Notes: a model not told the origin generated them from the sequence alone. Shown: positions 1 through 5,962, numbered from the stretch's first letter. The stretch: 8,804 nucleotides of DNA from Lachnoclostridium phytofermentans (GCA_003526525.1 DPVV01000121.1:1-8804); one strand, 5' to 3'. A program made the numbers and translations.

Positions 1-164
1 GCTTAAGTTATGCAGATAAGCACTAAAATTAAAGCTTAAGTTATGCAGATAAGCACTAAAATTAAAGCTTAAGTTGCGCAAATAAGCATTAAAATTTAGC
101 TTAAGTTTTGCTGATAAGTGATTAAAATAAACCTTATGCTATGCAGAAATCAATATAATTATAG
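1..164. repeat. Tandem array of about 33-bp hairpin-forming repeats (left end cut by window)
   Basis: Units begin at 1, 34, 67, 99 and, degenerate, about 132. The first two are identical 33-mers, the third is 32 bp with a few substitutions, the fourth is 33 bp, and the fifth has decayed but keeps a CTATGCAGA-like core. Each intact unit starts GCTTA and carries TAAGC 11 nt later, so every unit can fold as a 5-bp stem with an 11-nt loop, followed by an AT-rich tail. In unit 4 the right arm is TAAGT, which still pairs through a G-T wobble. The stop codon of the minus-strand membrane-protein gene lies inside the decayed fifth unit. Units are contiguous with no spacers. The array probably continues left of the window. 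Function unknown; it lies where a 3' end or terminator for that gene would be expected. Confidence 0.9.
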
Positions 165-656
165 GTTACGTAATACGGAAAAGATAAAATCAGCAGACAT
201 TACAACAAATAAAAAAGATGCACAGATTACTCTGATTTTCTTCGGTATAAGGTCCGTCCGATAGTTCAGTCGTGGATGGATGTATTTTACTAAAAGAACT
301 CCTAAAGCTCCAAACAATAAGGATGCTAGCAAGCAGATACGGCCATTTAACTGGATGGTATAGTTAGAATAATCCCACCATCGGCGGTTAAATAATAGTT
401 CAAGTACCAGGGAAGTTGCATATTCTAACGCTGTTGTAACTAACATACTAAGTAAGAATAGGTTTGCTTTATTCATACGTTTATGTAGGCACAGAATAAT
501 AAGTAGGGCTCCGAATCCATAGATCGGAAGATATGGCCCAAATAAAAAACCTCGCTTAACTAATTCACCTGCTTGTATGGAACAAACTATTGTTTCGTAG
601 CACCAGCCAAAGAGACTGTATATAAAAAGCCATATCATGTTATTTACATACCACAT
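159..656 (-). CDS. CmpB-like (putative ABC-transporter permease family, PF06541) membrane protein
   Basis: A 165-residue integral membrane protein with about five hydrophobic segments (roughly residues 5-22, 41-58, 65-86, 106-126, 140-161). Family-typical motifs are GFLFGPYLPIYGFGALL (36-52), LEYATS (77-82), RRWWDYS (91-97) and NGRICLLASLLFG (104-116). I recognise this as the PF06541 family, named putative ABC-transporter permease although members carry no transporter hallmark and have no firm function. The ATG at 654-656 is chosen because AAAGGAG stands 8 nt before it; an in-frame ATG 15 codons upstream (699-701) has no ribosome binding site. It has its own promoter and is divergent from the iorA operon, so a functional link to it is unlikely. 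The gene ends in the hairpin-repeat array, with no classical terminator visible. Confidence 0.85.
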   Translation of the reverse strand: MWYVNNMIWLFIYSLFGWCYETIVCSIQAGELVKRGFLFGPYLPIYGFGALLIILCLHKRMNKANLFLLSMLVTTALEYATSLVLELLFNRRWWDYSNYTIQLNGRICLLASLLFGALGVLLVKYIHPRLNYRTDLIPKKIRVICASFLFVVMSADFIFSVLRNL

Positions 657-664
657 AGGACTCT

Positions 665-671
665 CTCCTTT
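665..671 (-). promoter_or_regulatory. Ribosome binding site that fixes the start of the CmpB-like gene
   Basis: Read on the minus strand this is AAAGGAG, 8 nt before the ATG at 654-656. The longer in-frame start at 699-701 is preceded only by an A/T-rich stretch without a purine-rich motif, so the shorter protein is preferred. Confidence 0.8.
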
Positions 672-744
672 GTAAAATTTTTTTTTAATAAAAACCTTCA
701 TAAATTTTCATGTTCCAAATATGGGGAATTTATGATTATTTTGT

Positions 745-773
745 ATTATATGCTGTAAAAACATAAGTGTCCA
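745..773 (-). promoter_or_regulatory. Sigma-A-type promoter for the CmpB-like gene
   Basis: On the minus strand: -35 TGGACA (768-773), a 17-bp spacer, and a perfect -10 TATAAT (745-750). Transcription would start near 738 and give a leader of about 80 nt before the ATG at 656. Confidence 0.75.
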
Positions 774-797
774 TGGATGTAAGGAAAGCCTAATGGA

Positions 798-825
798 ATT
801 CTAATAATTTATTAAGACTTAGAAT
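798..825. other. Inverted repeat in the divergent intergenic region
   Basis: ATTCTAA (798-804) and TTAGAAT (819-825) form a perfect 7-bp inverted repeat with a 14-nt centre. It sits between the two divergent promoters, upstream of both -35 boxes, where an operator could act. It is AT-rich, so chance is possible. Confidence 0.35.
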
Positions 826-841
826 GGACTTATCTGAATTC

Positions 842-880
842 TTGGCAACTATTGTATAAAACAAGTATAAAATGTATAAT
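842..880 (+). promoter_or_regulatory. Overlapping sigma-A-type promoter candidates for the ior-paaK operon
   Basis: Two candidates overlap. One is TTGGCA (842-847), 18-bp spacer, TATAAA (866-871). The other is TTGTAT (852-857), 17-bp spacer, perfect TATAAT (875-880). Either would give a leader of about 45-55 nt before iorA, too short for a large riboswitch. The sequence cannot say which is used. Confidence 0.6.
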
Positions 881-930
881 TATAACATAATAAGTAAGAT
901 GGAAAAGATGAAAGAAAGGAAGTAGGTAAC

Positions 931-2670
931 ATGCAAAAGATTGAAATTATGTTAGGCAACGAAGCAATCGCAAGAGGTGCATATGAGGCTGGTGTGAAAG
1001 TTTCAGCAGCTTATCCTGGGACACCGAGCACAGAGATTAGCGAGAATATAGTGAAGTATAAAGAAATTTACAGTGAGTGGTCGCCAAATGAGAAGGTTAC
1101 CATGGAGGTAGCCATTGGTGCCTCAATTAGCGGTGTAAGAGCTCTTGCTTCTATGAAACATGTTGGTGTGAATGTTGCCGCAGACCCTTTATTTACTATT
1201 TCGTATGCTGGAGTTAATGGTGGATTAGTACTCGTTGCTGCGGATGACCCTGGATTATATAGTTCACAAAATGAGCAAGATACCAGAATGGTAGCAAGAG
1301 CAGCAGGGGTTCCGGTATTAGAACCCTCCGATAGTGAAGAAGCGAAAGAATTTGTTAAATTTGCATTTGATATGAGTGAGAAATATGATACGCCAGTAAT
1401 TGTTCGTACAACAACGAGACTTTCTCATTCTCAGGGAATGGTTAATTTATATGACAGAATCGAGGTAGAAGACAAAACCTACGTTAGAAATCCAGCCAAA
1501 AATGTAATGATGCCAGGAAATGCAAAAGCTCGTCACCTTGTAGTTGAAGAACGTACGAAACAAATGATAGAAGAAGGCTGTGATTTTCCAATAAATCGGA
1601 TTGAATTTAATGATAAAAATATTGGTGTTATAACAAGCGGTATTCCATACCAGTATGTTAAAGAAGCGCTACCGGAAGCATCGGTACTTAAACTTGGTAT
1701 GGTTAACCCACTTCCAAGAAAGTTGATTGAAGAATTTGCAGCTTCTGTTGAAAATTTGTACATAGTAGAAGAATTAGATCCTGTCATTGAAGAACAAGTT
1801 AAATCATGGGGAATCAAAGCGATTGGTAAGGAAATACTTACGGTTCAAGGAGAGTATAGTGCTAACCTATTAAGAAAAGCAATTAAGAAAGAAGAAATTG
1901 TGATAAAACCAGTAGCGCAGGTCCCAAATCGTCCTCCGGTTCTTTGTCCAGGATGTCCACATCGAAGTGTATTTTCTGTATTAAAAAAATTAGGAGTACA
2001 TGCGGCTGGTGATATTGGATGTTATACTCTTGGTGCTGTAGCTCCATTAAATGTTGTTGATACTACGGTCTGTATGGGGGCTAGTATCAGTACCTTACAT
2101 GGTATGGAGAAAGCAAAGGGAAAAGAATACATAAAGAATTGGGTTGCTGTCATTGGTGATTCTACGTTTCTGCATACAGGAATAAATTCTTTAATTAATA
2201 TGGTTTATAACAAAGGAACAGGAACTGTGATGATTTTAGATAACTCTACAACAGGGATGACAGGACATCAAGAGCATGCAGCAACTGGAAAGACCCTAAT
2301 GGGCGAAGAAACGATAGCAATCAGTATTCCTGATTTATGTCGTTCTCTCGGAATTAATAATGTTATCGAAGTGAATGCTTTTGATACCAAAGCTTTAGAA
2401 AAGGTTGTAAAAGAAGAAGTAGAGAAAGATGAAATCTCAGTAATAATTACCAAAGCTCCTTGCGTACTTCTAAACAAAAAATTAAGTAAAACACAGTGTA
2501 ACGTAGTTTCCATCAAGTGTAAAAAGTGTGGAATGTGTCTAAAACCTGGATGCCCTGCAATTACAAAGAAGGAAGATGGTGTCATGATAATCAATGATAC
2601 CATGTGTAATGGATGCAATCTATGTTTTGAACAATGTAAGTTCGGTGCAATAGAACAGATGGAAAGATAG
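931..2670 (+). CDS. iorA: Indolepyruvate ferredoxin oxidoreductase, alpha subunit
   Basis: The larger subunit of the enzyme that oxidatively decarboxylates aryl-pyruvates (indolepyruvate, phenylpyruvate, 4-hydroxyphenylpyruvate) to aryl-acetyl-CoA, passing electrons to ferredoxin; the reaction can run backwards. The 579 residues match the usual length. The N-terminal pyrimidine-binding domain carries AYPGTPSTEI (27-36). The thiamine-diphosphate (TPP) domain carries CPGCPHR (339-345), GDIGCYTLGA (360-369), IGDSTFLHTGI (408-418) and TGMTGHQEH (441-449). The C-terminus is a two-cluster ferredoxin domain with ligands C530/C533/C536/C541 and C559/C562/C565/C569. In the second cluster the residue after the last cysteine is Lys, where Pro is common. 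The ATG follows AAGGAAG by 8 nt. First gene of the operon; its stop overlaps the iorB ribosome binding site. Cytoplasmic, expected to pair with IorB. Confidence 0.95.
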   Translation: MQKIEIMLGNEAIARGAYEAGVKVSAAYPGTPSTEISENIVKYKEIYSEWSPNEKVTMEVAIGASISGVRALASMKHVGVNVAADPLFTISYAGVNGGLVLVAADDPGLYSSQNEQDTRMVARAAGVPVLEPSDSEEAKEFVKFAFDMSEKYDTPVIVRTTTRLSHSQGMVNLYDRIEVEDKTYVRNPAKNVMMPGNAKARHLVVEERTKQMIEEGCDFPINRIEFNDKNIGVITSGIPYQYVKEALPEASVLKLGMVNPLPRKLIEEFAASVENLYIVEELDPVIEEQVKSWGIKAIGKEILTVQGEYSANLLRKAIKKEEIVIKPVAQVPNRPPVLCPGCPHRSVFSVLKKLGVHAAGDIGCYTLGAVAPLNVVDTTVCMGASISTLHGMEKAKGKEYIKNWVAVIGDSTFLHTGINSLINMVYNKGTGTVMILDNSTTGMTGHQEHAATGKTLMGEETIAISIPDLCRSLGINNVIEVNAFDTKALEKVVKEEVEKDEISVIITKAPCVLLNKKLSKTQCNVVSIKCKKCGMCLKPGCPAITKKEDGVMIINDTMCNGCNLCFEQCKFGAIEQMER

Positions 2671-2683
2671 GAGGAAAATCACC

Positions 2684-3259
2684 ATGGAGACAAAAAATAT
2701 TATGATAGTTGGAGTTGGTGGTCAGGGTACCTTACTTACCAGCCGAATTTTAGGTGGAATTACTAGGAATGCAGGTTATGATGTTAAGCTTTCAGAGGTT
2801 CATGGTATGGCACAACGTGGAGGCAGCGTTGTTACGTTTGTTCGTTATGGAGATAAGGTATATGAGCCAATCGTAGAGGAAGGTCAGGCAGACGTTTTAA
2901 TTGCATTTGAACGCTTAGAGGCAATGCGCTATTCTCATTTCTTAAAGAAGTCGGGTGTTTTAATTGTGAATGATCAAAGAATTGATCCTATGCCAGTAGT
3001 GATTGGAAATGCAGTATATCCAGAAAATATCATAGAGAATCTTGAAAAAGAGAATAGGGTATTAAGAGTGGATGCAATGACTGAGGCGAAGAAGCTTGGA
3101 AACCCGAAGGTATTCAATATCATAGTTCTTGGTATAGCAGCGGCTTATATGGATTTTACAAAGGATGATTGGCTTACTGTAATTGAGCATACGGTACCGC
3201 CAAAGACCATTGATATCAATAAAGATGCTTTCCTAATTGGTTATGAGATGCATCAATAA
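2684..3259 (+). CDS. iorB: Indolepyruvate ferredoxin oxidoreductase, beta subunit
   Basis: The small partner of IorA, equivalent to the gamma domain of pyruvate:ferredoxin oxidoreductases, which takes part in CoA binding. The 191 residues match the family length. The glycine-rich GVGGQGTLLTSRIL lies at 10-23 and the signature SEVHGMAQRGGSV at 37-49. The start is clear: AGGAGG (2669-2674) overlaps the iorA stop and lies 9 nt before the ATG, so the two subunits are probably translationally coupled, as suits a 1:1 complex. The gene is followed by 131 nt of structured noncoding sequence rather than a terminator, so transcription probably continues into the ACT gene. Confidence 0.94.
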   Translation: METKNIMIVGVGGQGTLLTSRILGGITRNAGYDVKLSEVHGMAQRGGSVVTFVRYGDKVYEPIVEEGQADVLIAFERLEAMRYSHFLKKSGVLIVNDQRIDPMPVVIGNAVYPENIIENLEKENRVLRVDAMTEAKKLGNPKVFNIIVLGIAAAYMDFTKDDWLTVIEHTVPPKTIDINKDAFLIGYEMHQ

Positions 3260-3274
3260 AACTTCAAGGGGGAA

Positions 3275-3335
3275 GTGTGAAGAGAATTTCTAAGGCGCCA
3301 AAAGACACCACCTAAGAAATTCTAAAACTTCACAC
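3275..3335 (+). promoter_or_regulatory. Long hairpin in the iorB-ACT intercistronic region
   Basis: GTGTGAAG (3275-3282) pairs with CTTCACAC (3328-3335); AGAATTTCT (3283-3291) pairs with AGAAATTCT (3315-3323) after a 4-nt AAAA bulge on the right arm; then an A-A mismatch and AGG (3293-3295) with CCT (3311-3313). That gives 20 base pairs closing a 15-nt loop. The palindrome GGCGCC (3294-3299) sits at the stem-loop junction. No T tract follows, so it is not an ordinary intrinsic terminator. It may be a processing or stability element, or part of a larger regulatory RNA. Confidence 0.7.
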
Positions 3336-3336
3336 A

Positions 3337-3376
3337 CGAATTTGTACTGTTGTCCAAATTCGCAAAATTGCGACAG
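3337..3376 (+). promoter_or_regulatory. Hairpin with possible H-type pseudoknot beside the ACT-gene ribosome binding site
   Basis: CGAATTTG (3337-3344) and CAAATTCG (3355-3362) form a perfect 8-bp stem with a 10-nt loop. Loop bases CTGTTG (3347-3352) can pair with CGACAG (3371-3376), six pairs including one wobble. Connecting loops of 2, 2 and 8 nt are sterically compatible with an H-type pseudoknot. The second strand ends 3 nt before GGAGG (3380-3384), so folding could affect translation of the ACT gene. The hairpin is directly seen; the pseudoknot is inferred. Confidence 0.5.
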
Positions 3377-3390
3377 AATGGAGGTTTCGT

Positions 3391-3798
3391 ATGATTCAAC
3401 AGTTATCTGTATTTGTTGAAAACAAAGTAGGAAGTCTTAGAAAAGTAACAAGTGCATTAAGTGAGAATGGTATTAATTTACGAGCAATTTCTGTATTTGA
3501 CTCACCAGATTTTAGTATTTTACGAATTATCATAGATGAACCTGAAAAAGCAAAATTGGTACTTTCTGGTAAGGGGTTTGCGGTTAAAGTTTCAGATGTA
3601 CTTGCAGTTGAATTAATGGATAAGCCAGGGGATTTGAATCGAGTGCTCGCTATTTTAGAAGACCACAATCTAAGTATTAATTATATCTATTCCTTTGTAC
3701 TTCGTGGAGAAAAAGCACCATTAATGGTACTAAGTATCAATGATATGACGAAGGCGGAAGAAGTATTACGAGATAATAAGGTGTGTGTAATCGATTAA
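3391..3798 (+). CDS. Tandem ACT-domain protein, likely amino-acid or aryl-acid sensor
   Basis: A 135-residue protein made of two ACT domains and nothing else: roughly residues 4-68 (with NKVGSL at 11-16) and 70-134 (with DKPGDL at 77-82). These Gly-containing turns between the first strand and first helix are the usual ACT ligand-binding position. ACT domains bind small ligands, mainly amino acids, and pass the signal to a partner enzyme. With no catalytic or DNA-binding domain, this one probably acts by protein contact, PaaK and Ior being the obvious candidates. The ATG follows GGAGG by 6 nt. The gap to paaK is 19 nt. It is clearly homologous end to end to the ACT protein at 5131-5565. From memory, double-ACT proteins of this kind (COG4747) recur beside ior and paaK genes; the ligand is unknown. 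Confidence 0.88.
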   Translation: MIQQLSVFVENKVGSLRKVTSALSENGINLRAISVFDSPDFSILRIIIDEPEKAKLVLSGKGFAVKVSDVLAVELMDKPGDLNRVLAILEDHNLSINYIYSFVLRGEKAPLMVLSINDMTKAEEVLRDNKVCVID

Positions 3799-3817
3799 TT
3801 ATTAGGAGGAGGCACGA

Positions 3818-5116
3818 ATGATTTGGAACGAAGCAAAGGAATGCATGAGCCGTGATGAAATGCAAAATCTCCAAAGCAAACGGCTCATAAAGATGGTAGA
3901 CCGGGTTTATCATAATGTGGAATTCTATCGAAAGAAAATGCAGTCTATGGGCTTAGAGCCGGGTGATATAAGGGGAATTGAAGACTTAAATATGCTTCCC
4001 TTTACAACAAAAACAGATTTACGTGATAACTATCCATTTGGACTTTTTGCAATACCGCAGTCGGAAATTGTACGTGTTCATGCTTCTTCAGGTACCACTG
4101 GGAAAGCGACTGTAGTTGGTTACTCCAGAAGAGATATTGAAAATTGGCAGGAATGTGTTGCAAGAGTATTAGCTATGGCCCAGTTAGGAAAAGAGGATAA
4201 GATACAAGTATCCTATGGCTATGGTCTTTTTACTGGTGGCTTAGGACTACATTATGGAGCGGAAAAATTAGGTGCAACTGTTATCCCAATGTCATCTGGA
4301 AATACCAGAAAGCAAGTCACAATGATGGAGGACTTTGGTTGTACTGCGATTGCATGTACTCCATCCTACTTATTACATATAATAGAAGTATTAGAAGAAG
4401 AGGGAACGATTGACCGGATTAAGTTAAAAGCGGCAATTTGTGGTGCAGAACCTTGGACTGAAAACATGAGGAAAGAAATTGAATCACGTCTTCATATTAA
4501 TGCACATGACATCTATGGACTTAGTGAAGTTATGGGACCTGGGGTAGCAGCGGACTGTGAATATCATGCAGGGCTTCATGTATATGAGGATCATTTCATT
4601 CCAGAAATTTTAAATCCAGATACCTTAGAACCATGCAAGGAAGGCGAGATAGGAGAGTTGGCATTTACAACGATAACGAAAGAAGCCCTACCACTATTTC
4701 GTTATCGCACCAAGGATTTAACAAGCATAAATTATGAGAAGTGTGAATGTGGTAGAACACTTGCAAGAATCTCACGCTTTAAAGGACGTACGGATGATAT
4801 GTTAATTATTCGAGGCGTTAACATTTTCCCATCACAGGTTGAGACAGCACTTTTAGAACTTGGAGAAACAAGTCCTCATTATTTGATGATTGTCGATAGA
4901 GTAAATCATCAGGATACTTTAGAAGTATGGGTGGAAGTGGAGGAACGTTTCTTCTCCGATGAGATTAAAGAATTAGAACATCTCACACTTAAAATCGCAT
5001 ATGTATTGCAACAAGCGTTAGGTCTTTCGGTTAAGGTTAAATTAGTAGAACCAAAGACCATAGAGAGAAGTGAAGGAAAAGCAAAGCGAGTAATTGATAA
5101 ACGTAAATTAAACTAG
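3818..5116 (+). CDS. paaK: Phenylacetate-CoA ligase (AMP-forming)
   Basis: An adenylate-forming enzyme that makes phenylacetyl-CoA (or another aryl-acetyl-CoA) from the acid, ATP and CoA, releasing AMP and PPi. The 432 residues match the usual PaaK length. Motifs in order: phosphate-binding loop SSGTTGKAT (90-98), CGAEPW (208-213), [12 protein letters not shown] (231-242), RYRTKDL (295-301), hinge region GRTDD (323-327), [11 protein letters not shown] (332-342), and the C-terminal EGKAKRV (419-425) with the expected catalytic lysine region. A CECG pair near 309-312 is also family-typical. AGGAGGAGG at 3804-3812 is an unusually strong ribosome binding site. The position after iorAB suggests that the acid is the aryl-acetate matching the Ior product; exact specificity (phenyl-, hydroxyphenyl- or indole-acetate) cannot be read from sequence. 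Confidence 0.92.
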   Translation: MIWNEAKECMSRDEMQNLQSKRLIKMVDRVYHNVEFYRKKMQSMGLEPGDIRGIEDLNMLPFTTKTDLRDNYPFGLFAIPQSEIVRVHASSGTTGKATVVGYSRRDIENWQECVARVLAMAQLGKEDKIQVSYGYGLFTGGLGLHYGAEKLGATVIPMSSGNTRKQVTMMEDFGCTAIACTPSYLLHIIEVLEEEGTIDRIKLKAAICGAEPWTENMRKEIESRLHINAHDIYGLSEVMGPGVAADCEYHAGLHVYEDHFIPEILNPDTLEPCKEGEIGELAFTTITKEALPLFRYRTKDLTSINYEKCECGRTLARISRFKGRTDDMLIIRGVNIFPSQVETALLELGETSPHYLMIVDRVNHQDTLEVWVEVEERFFSDEIKELEHLTLKIAYVLQQALGLSVKVKLVEPKTIERSEGKAKRVIDKRKLN

Positions 5117-5130
5117 AAGGAGGTTTTATT

Positions 5131-5565
5131 TTGGCAATTAGACAATTATCCGTATTTATTGAAAACAGAACAGGAAGACTGGAGAAAGTAACAGAAACCC
5201 TGAAGGATAATGGGATAAACATTACCTCCATGAGTTTAGCAGATACAAGTGAATATGGTCTGCTGCGTATGATAGTGTCAAATCCTACGGAAGGGAAAAG
5301 AGTATTAAAGGAAGCAGGATTTTCAGCAATGTTAACCGATGTATTAGCAGTAAAGCTGCCAAATAAAATAGGGATGCTACATGAGCTGCTAAAGGTATTG
5401 GATGATGTTAATATTGAATATATGTATGCTTTAGCGACAAATGAGAATGCATCGATGGTAATTAAAATATCAGATATTAATAAAGGGATGCAATTCCTTT
5501 CTAAACATGGATTTGAACTAGTTGAGGAAGAAACAGCGTATACAATTAACAATTTAACGTCATAA
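5131..5565 (+). CDS. Second tandem ACT-domain protein, paralogue of the first
   Basis: A 144-residue protein with two ACT domains, about residues 4-70 (NRTGRL at 12-17) and 71-133 (PNKIGML at 77-83), plus a short polar tail. The N-terminal half aligns closely with the upstream ACT protein (RQLSVFIEN against QQLSVFVEN; the shared DVLAV hinge), so the pair arose by duplication. The start is TTG, not ATG: AAGGAGG (5117-5123) lies 7 nt before it and overlaps the region just after the paaK stop. A TTG start and last position may lower its yield compared with the first copy. Likely role: a ligand-sensing partner of PaaK/Ior with a different ligand or oligomeric partner from its paralogue. Ligand unknown. 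Confidence 0.87.
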   Translation: MAIRQLSVFIENRTGRLEKVTETLKDNGINITSMSLADTSEYGLLRMIVSNPTEGKRVLKEAGFSAMLTDVLAVKLPNKIGMLHELLKVLDDVNIEYMYALATNENASMVIKISDINKGMQFLSKHGFELVEEETAYTINNLTS

Positions 5566-5586
5566 GGGAAGTCCCTTTCTTCTTTT
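5564..5586 (+). terminator. Short intrinsic terminator at the end of the ior-paaK operon
   Basis: AAGGG (5564-5568) and CCCTT (5573-5577) form a 5-bp stem with an AAGT loop, followed by a T-rich run (TCTTCTTTT). It overlaps the stop codon of the last ACT gene. The stem is short, so termination may be partial. Confidence 0.5.
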
Positions 5587-5604
5587 AGCGACTATCGCTG
5601 TTTC
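5587..5604 (+). terminator. Second small hairpin, possible back-up terminator
   Basis: AGCGA (5587-5591) and TCGCT (5595-5599) form a 5-bp stem with a CTA loop, followed by GTTTCTCT. It lies directly after the first weak terminator. The T tract is poor. Confidence 0.35.
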
Positions 5605-5746
5605 TCTGTCGATTTACTTATACATCGATTTATCTATAGCATAGATTTCGGAGAAATTAAATTATACGAATGCTCGAAACTTTTTTGGTATTAAAATATT
5701 GTAGGGTTATTCTTGGAAAGTATCTCCACGAGAAGAAATAGGTTTG

Positions 5747-5790
5747 GCTGTCACAGAAATTAATATTTTCTTGTGACAGCTTTTTTATTT
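5747..5790 (+). terminator. Strong rho-independent terminator
   Basis: GCTGTCACA (5747-5755) and TGTGACAGC (5772-5780) form a perfect 9-bp stem, extendable inward by GAAA/TTTC across a one-base bulge, followed at once by TTTTTTATTT. This is the best terminator in the window. It stands about 180 nt after the last operon gene, so it either catches read-through or ends a short transcript that starts nearby. Confidence 0.9.
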
Positions 5791-5835
5791 AATTAAAGGG
5801 TAGAAATAGAATAATCATTTTCTTCTATTAAAAAA

Positions 5836-5873
5836 TGCGAAAGAAAGCAATGAATTACATGATTTCCTTCGCA
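5836..5873 (-). terminator. Terminator-like hairpin facing the minus direction
   Basis: TGCGAA (5836-5841) and TTCGCA (5868-5873) form the base of an imperfect stem, continued by GAAA/TTTC (5843-5846 with 5863-5866). On the minus strand it is followed by six T residues; on the plus strand only A-rich sequence follows. No minus-strand gene reads towards it in this window, so it would stop antisense transcription from the glycosidase region, or it is simply a structural repeat. Confidence 0.4.
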
Positions 5874-5915
5874 AAATAATCATAGTTAAGACTGGGGTAA
5901 TATAATGATTATTGC
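5871..5915. promoter_or_regulatory. Inverted repeat overlapping the -35 of the glycosidase promoter (candidate operator)
   Basis: AATAATCAT (5875-5883) and ATGATTATT (5905-5913) are perfect 9-bp inverted repeats. The arms extend with outer GC/GC across a two-base bulge. The right arm runs into the -35 hexamer at 5912-5917. A third copy of AATAATCAT lies at 5810-5818 in direct orientation. Spacing and placement suit a regulator binding site, but the sequence is AT-rich. Confidence 0.45.
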
Positions 5916-5940
5916 CAAAAGTAAGGTGTATCGATAGAAT
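5912..5940 (+). promoter_or_regulatory. Sigma-A-type promoter of the glycosidase gene
   Basis: -35 TTGCCA (5912-5917), exactly 17 bp, -10 TAGAAT (5935-5940). Start expected near 5947, giving a leader of about 140 nt. The palindrome TATCGATA (5929-5936) overlaps the -10 box and could also be a protein site. Confidence 0.7.
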
Positions 5941-5962
5941 GATAAACGACAGAAGGTTAGTA

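Noticed and set aside
1..164. CRISPR array
   Set aside because: The units are directly contiguous with no unique spacers, they diverge along the array, and there are no cas genes.
654..701. Start of the membrane protein at 701 (180 residues)
   Set aside because: No ribosome binding site upstream, and the extra 15 residues (Lys-rich) are not family-like. The ATG at 656 has AAAGGAG at 8 nt.
573..758. Plus-strand frame of 61 codons
   Set aside because: Lies opposite the 5' end of the membrane-protein gene, spans its promoter, and resembles no family.
1533..2618. Minus-strand frames opposite iorA (1533-1817 and 2268-2618)
   Set aside because: Shadows of a strongly conserved gene on the other strand; no ribosome binding sites and no recognisable domains.
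3275..3335. Intrinsic terminator splitting the operon after iorB
   Set aside because: The stem is long but is followed by CACGAATTTG, not a T tract, and no good promoter follows it.
3350..3379. Internal promoter TTGTCC - 18 bp - CAGAAT before the first ACT gene
   Set aside because: Both boxes are weak and the start would fall about at 3386, beyond the GGAGG ribosome site, leaving a transcript without it.
3396..5552. Minus-strand frames opposite the ACT genes (3396-3668, 5037-5552)
   Set aside because: Ser/Thr/Ile-rich shadow translations of ACT and PaaK coding DNA.
5836..5849. Catabolite-repression (cre) site
   Set aside because: TGCGAAAGAAAGCA lacks the central CG and several conserved positions of the consensus.
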